From NCBI GenBank assembly GCA_036365515.1, contig CM070874.1:167895297-167959296 (forward strand): DNA of 64,000 nt. The letters run 5' to 3'. Below the pieces are notes generated by a model, which saw only the letters and a list, made by a program, of their open reading frames with translations, searched no databases and was not told the origin of the DNA. Origin of the DNA: Torymus aiolomorphi. Lineage: Eukaryota; Arthropoda; Insecta; Hymenoptera; Torymidae. This document shows positions 11,373 to 20,156 of the stretch, piece by piece (the stretch's first letter is position 1; each line of letters begins with the position of its first letter). The position numbers and the translations under genes are program-made.

Positions 11373-11584
11373 ATGTCTACTAAAAACCCTTCTAATCCTT
11401 TCCGACAAACCTCTAACATATGGTAAACTAAAATATGCGTTCTTTCCATTTCTATTCCTTCTTTGATTATCTACCCGCTGCTTCAATCCACCATTATAAA
11501 TTTCCCACACTCTCTCATCAATCATTTTATCAATAAATTTTACCGGATAACTATTCTTAATAAATGTTTCTCTAACTAAATATA
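11373..11584 (-). pseudogene. Penelope linker region between reverse transcriptase and nuclease (outer copy)
   Basis: After the frameshift the minus strand reads ELYLVRETFIKNSYP, then MIDERVWEIYNGG and AYFSLPYVRGLSERIRR, ending at HNIQVF where the palindromic insertion begins. The LPYV-GLSE-I-R phrase is the usual connector before the GIY-YIG domain in this family. The same NIQVF phrase reappears at about 7690 on the other side of the insertion, as expected for a target duplication. Confidence 0.75.
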
Positions 11585-13030
11585 ATTCTTTTTCCTCAAA
11601 TCTTTATGTGACAATTTAATCGCTCTGTCAATGACACCCTTGATCGCACCTGTCTTGTTTCCGAATTGGTGGTGAGAATCAAAATTTAAAAATCTACCTG
11701 ACCATGTAGGTTTTCTATACCAATCTAATTTCACTCTATTATTATTAACTCTAATGACTGTAATATCTAAAAAACTCAATTGATTATCTTTCTCAACTTC
11801 TTTTGTGAATTTAATTCTATCATGGATAGAATTAAACACATCCAACATTTCATCCACAAAATATTCAGGTACAACTGCAAAAATGTCATCAACATATCTT
11901 TTAAAAATAATTGGCTGAAAAACCAACTTAGATAAAGCAACACTTTCCAATTTTTCCATTACTAAATTCGCTATAACAGGTGACAAAGGTGATCCCATTG
12001 GACAGCCATATCTTTGCTCATAGAAACTATTATCAAAAGAAAAATTTGTGTTTTTAAAAACCAAATTAAGTGCCTTTATAAATTCATCTTTTGTTAAACT
12101 AGTATGTACTTTAATTTCAGACCATTTATCTTGTATAATATCGTTCAACAACTCTAAAGGTATATTTGTAAACAAAGACACCACATCCAATGAAACCATC
12201 CTATGATCATTCGGAATAACAATATCTTTCATTATATCATAAAAACTCCAACTATCTTTAATATATGATTTTTTTTTACCCACTATCTTGAACAATATAT
12301 TAGACAAATATCTAGCAAGTCTACACGTCGGAAAATTTATCGATGATATTATTATTCTATATGTCAACTGTTCTTTGTGAATCTTAGGAAGCCCATAAGA
12401 TTTAGCTACAGTGCCATTTTCACATTTTAAATATTTAAACATACTATCATTAATATAAGCTTTTGTTTTCCAATGCATCAATAATTCTTTCAATTTATCT
12501 TGGAGTCTATGGATATGTGGATTCCTAATTTTCATGTATGTAGTATCGTCATCTAACATAAGTTGAATTTTATTTATATAATCCCTTTTATCTGAAACTA
12601 CAGTTACATTTCCTTTATTTGCTTCTTGGAAGATCATATTCGGATTCTCTCTCAAGAATTTCTTCGTTATTTTTAATTCATGCAACAAATTACTCTTCAA
12701 ATAATTATCAAATCTATGTTCTCTTTTAAAATTATCAATAAATTTAACGAAAGAACTCCTACATTCTTTTTTAAACTCTAGATTAAAACTACTCATACTA
12801 CTTTCTACCTCAGCGATGATATTCTTGATCGGAAGAGCTTTACTTGAATATGATATTCCAAATTTAGCAACCTTTGACATGATATTTACCACTTTTTCTG
12901 GTATTACTTTGTCAGTTAAATTTCTAAACCAATCTTTATTAACATTGTTAATTTGATTGACCTGATAATGTAAATAATGTAAATGGAATAATGTAAATTT
13001 AATGATAGAGTCAAGTAAATTAGATAACAT
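11580..13030 (-). pseudogene. Penelope-like reverse transcriptase (outer copy)
   Basis: An open reading of about 484 codons. Motifs in order: FQEANKGNVTVVSDK near residue 135, KSYGLPKIHK near 210, YRIIISS, DVVSLFTNIPL near 290, YGCPMGSPLSP (fingers/palm) near 355, the catalytic YVDDIFAVV near 390, LSFLDITVIR, and WYRKPTWSGR with HHQFGNK. This set is typical of Penelope-like reverse transcriptases, which use target-primed reverse transcription in the nucleus. The frame is lost after HKDLRKK (about 11585) by a one-base shift. Reading continues in another frame to 11313. The catalytic Asp pair is intact, so damage here is mainly the shift and the downstream split. Confidence 0.85.
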
Positions 13031-13160
13031 TTATCATTCTTTTCTAATTTAAGTGAGAATGGAAAGTTGGAGAGGGGAAAGTGGATGGTGGTGGGGGTAA
13101 GAAAAAAGAAGAAGGTATGGGGGTATATAAGGAGGTGTATCGCGGGTTTCATTTCAGTCC

Positions 13161-13190
13161 CTGAGGAGGAGCCGGAGCGGGCTCGAAACG
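13161..13190 (+). ncRNA. Hammerhead-ribozyme-like core in the outer Penelope terminal repeat
   Basis: CTGAGGA, then a perfect GAGCC/GGCTC stem with a short loop, then GAAAC. As in the inner element there is one extra G between the CTGANGA box and the stem. The motif lies in the right terminal repeat only; the left repeat lacks the segment. Stem III is not evident by eye. Confidence 0.35.
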
Positions 13191-13669
13191 TTGGGCAATT
13201 TGGTTGGGGGGGGGGGGGGGGAGTCAGATCGTCCTTTGCTAACAGTTTTTTCCAGGTTTTAATTAAGTTTTTATTTCAGATTCTGCGGGGGTGATTATAA
13301 GCAAGGGCAATCTGACTGCCATAAATATTAATTATTTTAATTTAATTTGTAAGACTGTAAGATCGATGGAAAAATTGTTATCAGTTGGTAGTAAATTGCA
13401 GTCGACATAAGTAATATTTTTAATGGTTAATAATTTATTATTGAAATAATTTTTATAAAGTGTGCAAGTGTCGTCAACAAGTAGCTTTTAACCTTGCTTG
13501 GAGGCAAACTACCCGACCTGGACGTGATAATAGCATAGCAACATTGCTTGTCAAGGCCGAGCAATTATCGCAGTAATTAGCAAGGACAACATGGAGAATA
13601 GTTATTAATTATTTATAACATTATTTATTAATATTTATAAAAATTTATGTTAGCATTTTATCTCCTTGT

Positions 13670-14215
13670 TTGTTAAATAACGTGCTCGCCGGGGGAAACA
13701 AACGGATATCTCAGTTGGATAACAACAAATCGAGAGTCCGGAGGGTGAATTTGTTACTCGCGGTAAAATTTTTAATTAGCGGGATAAGTCGCATAAACGT
13801 TTGTGCGGGCGACAGTTTCAATTGCGCGCGCGGTAATGTTGGGACCCCGCATGCCAAACAATCGGAAAAATTAATTTGAAATTTCACTTACGCTACACCG
13901 TTTGTGTGTGCGACAATTTCGATTGCGCGCGCCGTAATTTTAGGGCCGCGCATGCACAACATTCGGAAAATTTGATTCGAAATTTCGCTCACACTAGATT
14001 GTTTGCGCGTGCAAGAAATTGTTTTGCACACGCATTAATTTTGTTGCCGCATTTGCGCAACCTCGAAAGACCGAAATTAAAATTTTGCTCACGCCACTTC
14101 GTTTGCGCGTGAAACATGTTAATTTGCGTACGCGGTAATTTTGCATTCGCAAAATGTCAATTGAAATTTAGTGCTCGCTAAATCGTTTCCGCGGGCGACA
14201 ATTCCATTTGCGCAC
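13670..14215 (+). repeat. Degenerate tandem repeat (about 85-105 bp) in the gypsy leader
   Basis: An AAATTT(C/T)-(A/G)CT(C/T)AC phrase followed by a CGTTTG(C/T)G(C/T)GTGC-like phrase and GCGCGCG(C/G)-GTAATTTT recurs at about 13780, 13878, 13980, 14080 and 14165. About five diverged units lie between the Penelope insertion and gag. Confidence 0.6.
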
Positions 14216-14261
14216 GGGTTAGAATTGTGGCATTACATATGCATGATACGTTAAAGTGCCA

Positions 14262-15720
14262 TGACCTACACTCCAGAAGACTTCCAAGAACCGACGGGGT
14301 CGGACGATGTTATCGCTCGGCGGAAAACGCTGACAGTAGGTCTCTTGGGAAAACTCCTCCTGGAAGACGTCGGTATCTTCGTATAGACCTCCAAGTGGGT
14401 GGAAGGTACACCCACTGGAGGTAGTACTGAAGAGCGAGCCGATACTGAAGATACTGAGAAAGTCGATGGCAGAAACCGCGTCACAAGCCCAACAGCCATA
14501 TCACAATGAGCCTACGGCAAACGACCAGAACGCAGACGACAACAAATCCGCGCAGCATCACGAGGAACAACGAAATGAAGACGAGAACACTCAACGAAGA
14601 CGAGAACACTCAACGATCCGAACCGCACAACAACGGACAAGACGCGGCGAACAACAGGTAACGGCCACAACCAGGAAACATGCTCCGTCTCCTGTCAAGG
14701 GACGGAACAGAGTTTCAGGTGCCGAGGGGCGTCGGCTTGTTATTGGCGGAACTAATAACCAAAGTAAAGTCGCTGGAGGATAGGTTGACAGACCACCGGC
14801 GACAAGCGGCGTCCAGCACCAGGAAGACGGATAACAGGCCAGGACATAAAGTGCACTCGATGACACATTGTCGGTCTCAGACGAGCGTGAAGTCTGGGGT
14901 CGAAGGCAGCCTTCGCCACTGCCAGTGCGGCCCAGAGAACTCGAGACGTAAACACAGCCTGGGTGGGGGATTGCAGAGTCCTGACCAACCTCACGGAGGA
15001 AGAGGTGTTGCCGTCGTTGTCGTTTGATAGCATGCCTCTGCAAAGGTTAGCAACGCCACTCAAGGGGAAGATGAGGCAGGGAGGGATTATATCACTTGCC
15101 TCATCGCGATCATTCGTAAGATATCGTCTCCCCTCAGCCTAGAGCAGCAGCTGAATCAGCTGCACCGGAACCTCCGACCCCAGCTCCAGGCAATGGTTCG
15201 GAGGACGGAATTTTTCACAGTAGAGAGGCTATTAGAGTTGGCAGTCGATGCGGAGCAAATGCTGGAGAATTCGAAAACGTATAGGCCCCCGCCGCCGCCA
15301 ACACACAGTCCCAAAAGTCGACACGCAGAGGAAGCCAAAGACAGATGTTAAGCAGAGCAAAGTGGCTGCTGCGGCCGGTGATAATGACGCCAAATTAGAG
15401 AATTTGGAAGATATGCTTTGGCGGGTGCTGAAGCAGAGTCTTTCGGAGCTGGTCAGTCGGAGGAGAGTGCTCCGGGAAAAATACGCCTGCCGGGCCGCGT
15501 AGACGGCGCGTCTATCAGCCGTCTGGTCGAACGGGGGCAAAGAAGCCCCCAGATTCCATCCCGGGAGTCAAGGCACCGAGCTCGCAGGACAGGTCCGCGC
15601 TGCCCGCAGGCACCGAAGGTAACTCCCCGAAGGAGCCGAGGCCGCCACTGACTTGTTACTCATGCGGCTTCCCCGGGTATATTGCGCGTTTCTGCTCTAA
15701 CTGCAGGGAAATCGCCAAGG
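14262..15720 (+). pseudogene. Gypsy-type gag remnant with altered zinc knuckle
   Basis: A start near 14262 reads MTYTPEDFQEPTGSDD and continues for about 45 codons before a stop at about 14381. The signal then scatters over several frames with many stops and shifts. Near the end, 15654-15695 reads CYSCGFPGYIARFC, a nucleocapsid zinc knuckle (C-x2-C-x4-H-x4-C) in which the His position is Tyr. Gag would package the element RNA. The position directly upstream of protease and pol, and the knuckle, support the assignment; the body of the protein is not recognisable by motif. Confidence 0.55.
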
Positions 15721-15837
15721 GGTGCATATAGAGGGGATCACGCCCCCCCGAAGGACGAGATCCCCCAGAAGGAGGTCTCCGCGGTCGCGGGCAACAGTCG
15801 TCGCCCGGACACGTAAGAGCCAGAGGCTCGCTCGCAA

Positions 15838-16104
15838 GTGGCCTCGACTACTCACCTCACCGACGCAAAGGCACGATGGTGGATGCGGATCGGGGTAAGC
15901 GAGTTCCTCGCGCTTTTGGACTCAGGAGCGTCCATGATGGTCATGGGTACCATCGGACTCCAACTGGTGACAGCGCTCGAGCTGGACTTCGTAGCGTCCG
16001 AGAGACGAAGAGTAAGGCGCACGCATGGTAGCCGCAGCCCTCTGCTAGGCTGTGATCCTGCCAATCACAGTGGCTGGCCTCACGCGCAACATACGGGTCG
16101 CTAA
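15838..16104 (+). pseudogene. Retroviral-type aspartic protease remnant
   Basis: The frame contains FLALLDSGASMMVMG, matching the LLDSGA active-site signature of retroelement aspartic proteases, which mature Gag-Pol. It lies between the zinc knuckle and the reverse transcriptase, the Ty3/gypsy order. It is not in one continuous frame with pol. Confidence 0.65.
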
Positions 16105-16141
16105 CATGCCCCATCTAGACGCAGACTGCTAGCTAGAGTTC

Positions 16142-17082
16142 ATGTTCGTACGAGCGTTTTGGGCCGTACTTGACCCGGACACGGTTTGGCTCTTCTACAA
16201 GGATTCAGAAACCTACGTCGAAGTGGAGGTTACCAGCTGGACAACCAATCCCAGTGCAGTGTCTGCCATCGGTGTAGAGGACGCTATGGACCTTCAGCGA
16301 GATGAGCTGAAGGCCATGGTCGACGATATTCTGGGTAAGCTTCCGCCAGGATTAGGTTGCGTCAAAGGCGTAGAGCATGAGATACAAGTGCGAAACGCCC
16401 GATCCATCAAACAGCGACACTATCCGATGTCGGATAAGGTGTAGATGGAGATGCATCGCCAGGGGTGCGAGATGCTCAATCAAGGCATCATTCAGCCCTC
16501 CAAGAGTGGTTGGTCGAGTCCCGTCGTGATGACGTCGAAGAGTGACGGCACACAACGGTTCTGCAATGACTTATATAAGGTGAATGGAGTCATCGAATCC
16601 GACGCCTATACTCTGCCGAATATGCAAGATATTCTGCCGAATCTGAGGAAGGCAAAGTTCATCTCCACGCTTGACCTCAAAAGTGTGTATCACCAGATAC
16701 CACTAGTGGAAGAGGCGCGTCTGATCACCGCCTTCACGGTGCCGGGAATGGGGTTATACCAGTTCCGGTGGATGCCGTATGGGCTGACGAACTCGCCCTC
16801 TACCTTCGAGCGGCTCATCGACAAAGTGCTCGGGCCCGAGCTAGAGCCGTACGTCTATGCCTATCTCGACGACATCATCATTGTCACCGGAACGTTCAAG
16901 AAACACGAGGAGTGCTTAAGAATGGTGCTAGAACGGCTCGGAGCTGCTGGATTAACGCTAAACGCAGCAAAATGTGTGTCCTGCAAGTCACAGGTAGCGT
17001 ACCTGGGTTTTTAGTCAACTGGGACGGCACGAGCCCTAACCCAGCCAAGATCGGGCCCATAAAGAATTACCCTGTGCCATAG
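16142..17082 (+). pseudogene. Gypsy-type reverse transcriptase
   Basis: Reads IKQRHYPMSDKV then, after an in-frame TAG at 16442, GIIQPSKSGWSSPVV, a degenerate RFCNDLYKVN, STLDLKSVYHQIPL, PYGLTNSPSTFERL, and the catalytic AYLDDIIIV near 16855-16885. These are reverse-transcriptase blocks in the order seen in Ty3/gypsy pol. A one-base shift at about 17010 and a further stop at 17080 follow. The catalytic Asp pair is kept but the gene is dead. Confidence 0.85.
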
Positions 17083-17900
17083 AACCTGAAGGCGCTGCGG
17101 CGATTTCTAGGCACGTCATCTTGGTATAGGAGATTCATACCAAACTACGCCACCATCGCTGAGCCATTCACAAATTTGACTAAGAAGAATCAGTATGAGT
17201 GGCTGGAGGTGCAGCAGAACGCTCTTGAGCTGGTCCGGGCGATGATCATGACCGCGCCGGTACTGCACCGCCCCGATCCTACCGGGTTATTTATCGTGCA
17301 GACGGACGCGAGTGACGTGGGCCTGGGAGCAGTGCTGCTGCAGGAGGTGGAAGGACCAGAGAGGGTAATCGAGTTCCCGAGCCGTGTGCTGACACCTGCC
17401 GAGCGAAACTACAGCGTTACCGAGAGAGAGTGCCTTGCGGTCGTATGGGGGATACAGAATTTTCGCCCCTACCTCGTAGGCTACGAGTTTAAAGTCGTGA
17501 CAGACCGTAGCAGCTTACGATGGCTCTGTCAGATGAAAAACCCGACAAGCCAGCTCACTCATTGGGCGTTGGAGATGCAGGGCCACAAGTTTACGATCGA
17601 ACATCATAAAGGCGCCTTGAACATAGCTGATACCCGTTCTCGGATGTATGGAAACGAGGATGGCTCGGGAGTAGCCGTGGTGTCACGGCTGACTGACACC
17701 GGGGACACGTGGTATCAGGAGTGGAGCGCCAAGGTCAGGGAGAAGTCCAACGACCCAACTTACAAACTCATCGCTGGCAATCGCTATCGGTATTGCCCTA
17801 GCACGGAGGTAGACTCAACCCTCAGCGGCGATGAAGATGCGTGGAAACTGGTTGTACCAGAAAAGCATCGTCGCGAGGTGTTGCAGGAATGCCATGACGA
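17083..17900 (+). pseudogene. Gypsy-type tether and RNase H region
   Basis: Continues pol after the stop at 17080: RFLGTSSWYRRFIPN (connection block), APVLHRPDPTG, then VQTDASDVGLGAVL with the first RNase H Asp, YSVTERECLAVVWG and TDRSSLRWL, and a long tail. The frame is open from 17083 into the integrase zinc domain. RNase H would degrade template RNA during reverse transcription. Confidence 0.85.
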
Positions 17901-19140
17901 TGCCTCCGCTAGGCATCTCAGCAGAGAAAACCTTCGCCAGAGTAGTGCTGCGCTACTACTGCCCGCGCTACTATGCGGAAATGCAGGAGTATGTGCGCAA
18001 CTGCGAGACGTGCCAGCGCTTTAAGGTGGAACAAAGAGCTCCAGCCGGCCTCATGGGACGCCGAGTCGTCGATAAACCATGGCAGATCATGGCTGGAGAT
18101 ATCATCGGATCGCTGCCTCGCACCTCTAAGGGCTTCGAGTATGTTTTAGTACTCCAAGATCTTTTCACCAGGTGGGTGGAGGCCTTACCAATACTCAAGG
18201 CAAACGCTAAGACGGTGGTAGGGAACTGAATCGGAAGATCTTCCTCCGGTTCAGCTGCCCGGAAGTCTTCCTCTCCGATAACGGTACAGAATTTAAGAAC
18301 CATGTCGTGGAAGACTTCGTGAAGGGGTGAGGTGTGCACCACTCCAACACTCCGACCTAACACCCTTAGGCTAATCCGGTGTATCGTACGCAGAAGAAGA
18401 TGGTCGCTTCTTACCTTAAGAAGCGGCACACCACGTGGGACGAGAAGCTTCCGGAACTTCTGTTCGCCATGAATACAGTCGTGCAGCGTCCCACCGGAAT
18501 GAGCCCGGCGTGCTACTTTATGGCAGGCGGACACAGCCCCCTGGCACGCAGCGTAGGCCGCAAGAGGTGGCAGCAGAAATTCCGGCTCAAGAAGAATGCT
18601 TGTCTCACTGGAAGGAGCGGCTCGACGCCCCTCCTGATCTACAGCAGCGAGCCGCCTCTCAGACGAAGGCGGCTCAAAACCGCCAAGCCAGGTATTTCGA
18701 CGCTAGCAGACGGGAGCCAAGCTTCAAGCCAGGTGACAGTGGGTGGAAGTGTAGACACACGCTTTCCTCGGCCGCAAGGGCATAGCGCCGAAGCTAGCAC
18801 CAAAGTTTGAAGGTCCGTATTGGATTGCGGATGTCGTCGGCTCCAACACCTACCAGCTCGTAGGTGAAGGCGGCCGGGTCGAGGAGGCCGCGGAATAATT
18901 CGAGCCGTGCCATAGCGAGTTACCCGAGCCCGACGAGCCGGAAGGGGACGACGGTTCGAATCCCGCATCAGCGAGCGAAAAGCCCGTTGTCGCCCCAACG
19001 GGGGCAATCCCGAAGAAGGGACACGGAAGGCCGCCGAGGGCCCAAGCTGAGGTCGCTAGGCCCGCCGAGCCTACTCCGAAGGTGCACTCCGCCACTACTA
19101 ACCCGTGTCAAAAACGTGGCCGTCCCCGAAAATCCTAATC
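17900..19140 (+). pseudogene. Gypsy-type integrase with C-terminal AT-hook-like motifs
   Basis: Spread over at least three frames. Zinc domain: CHDDASARHLS, frameshift near 17925, then YVRNCETCQRFK. Catalytic core: MAGDIIGSLP (first Asp), VFLSDNGTEF near 18258-18290 (second Asp), and near 18375 NPVYRTQ where this family normally has NPVER, so the catalytic Glu is replaced by Tyr. HTTWDEKLPELLFAMN follows. A GPY/F-type module reads KFEGPYWIADVV near 18805, and the tail ends in GHGRPPR and KRGRPRKS, which resemble AT-hooks. Integrase inserts the cDNA copy into the host genome; this copy is inactive. Confidence 0.8.
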
Positions 19141-19243
19141 GACCTCCGCACCGTATCATGACCGGCGATTGACCGTGACGCGCGTCCCCTCCAACCGTCG
19201 GCAGATCCTGGTCTAACCTGGAACCCCCTTTTTCTTTTACACT

Positions 19244-19550
19244 TGTGCAGCGGCCGCGTGCGTGCGTGCGTGCGTGAACTGAGATGTTAAATCAGCTGCG
19301 TCACTAGCGGACATCGGTTCAGTCTCAGACTGCGTGTATTAGGTTATAGTTTGTTCGGGTTTCGTACCCCCAGCGCTATTCAGTTAACAAACTTTGTTAT
19401 TTTATCTTAATGGTTGAGTCACGCTTTTCATTTCACGCGCCTAACCTATGCAGGTTTCCCGAAAACCGCTCTCTACCCTTTTCAACCGCTGCAGCTAGCC
19501 GCAGACATCGCCTCCTAGGGGAGCAACGGTAACGGGAGTAAGTATCGTCT
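19244..19550 (+). mobile_element. 3' LTR of the gypsy-type element, first half
   Basis: Follows the integrase stop by about 105 bp. From TGTGCAGCGGCC onward it matches 6160-6587 (without the MITE). Similarity ends at about 19550 (AGTATCGTC) and resumes in the other half-copy at about 42784. The 23-kb insertion lies exactly between. Confidence 0.75.
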
Positions 19551-19617
19551 GCAATTCATACATACGCATTAAAACTCAGAATCTATAGAAAGAGACTATC
19601 ACAATAAGCTCTATTAA

Positions 19618-20152
19618 GGGGATGTGCAACCCTAATTTTAATATTTTTTTAAATCAACACTCAAACATTTATTTGGAAAAAGACGGCTGTCAAGCGCTCC
19701 GTACACGCAAACACTATATGCAGATTTTTTTCTGGATAATTCTATTGATATTTGCGTGAGTTATGCTCGTTTGAAAAGTAGGTCAATTGTAGATTCCTAC
19801 TTACCGACAGTACGGTTTTTATTTAATTAAATAAATTCTCATCATTTTTTTTGAAAAAGACGTCTGTCAAGCGCTCCGTACACGCAAACACTATATGCAG
19901 ATTTTTTTCTGGATAATTCTATTGATATTTGCGTGAGTTATGCTCGTTTGAAAAGTAGGTCAATTGTAGATTCCTACTTACCGACAGTACGGTTTTTATT
20001 TAATTAAATAAATTCTCATCATTTTTTTGGAAAAAGACATCTGTCAAGCGCTCCGTACACGCAAACACTATATGCAGATTTTTCTGGATAATTCTATTGA
20101 TATTTGCGTGAGTTATGCTCGTTTGAAAAATAACGTCGGTACTCACATCCCC
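19618..20152. mobile_element. TTAA-flanked MITE containing three 177-bp tandem repeats
   Basis: GGGGATGTG at 19618 and CACATCCCC ending at 20152 are terminal inverted repeats, and TTAA flanks both (19614-19617, 20153-20156). TTAA duplications are characteristic of piggyBac-type transposition. The interior is three near-identical units starting at about 19676, 19853 and 20030 (period 177 bp), each with GTCAAGCGCTCCGTACACGC. Non-coding. Confidence 0.75.
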
Positions 20153-20156
20153 TTAA

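Larger units (their letters stand above)
7005..13398 (-). mobile_element. Penelope-like element (outer copy) with inverted terminal repeats
   Basis: A minus-strand Penelope-like retroelement inserted in the gypsy leader. About 352 bp at 7005-7356 is the inverted copy of 12985-13398, the arrangement described as inverted pseudo-LTRs in this class. Between them lie, in minus-strand order, a reverse transcriptase, a linker and a GIY-YIG nuclease domain. The linker/nuclease junction is split by a second, palindromic Penelope insertion (7680-11372). The right terminal repeat carries about 62 bp, including a hammerhead-like motif, that the left one lacks. Frameshifts make this copy inactive. Confidence 0.8.

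Noticed and set aside
14591..15043. 150-codon minus-strand frame in the gag region
   Set aside because: Antisense to gag in GC-rich sequence, with no motif. Treated as a shadow.
17971..18534. 187-codon minus-strand frame
   Set aside because: Antisense to the integrase region, whose sense-strand motifs are clear.
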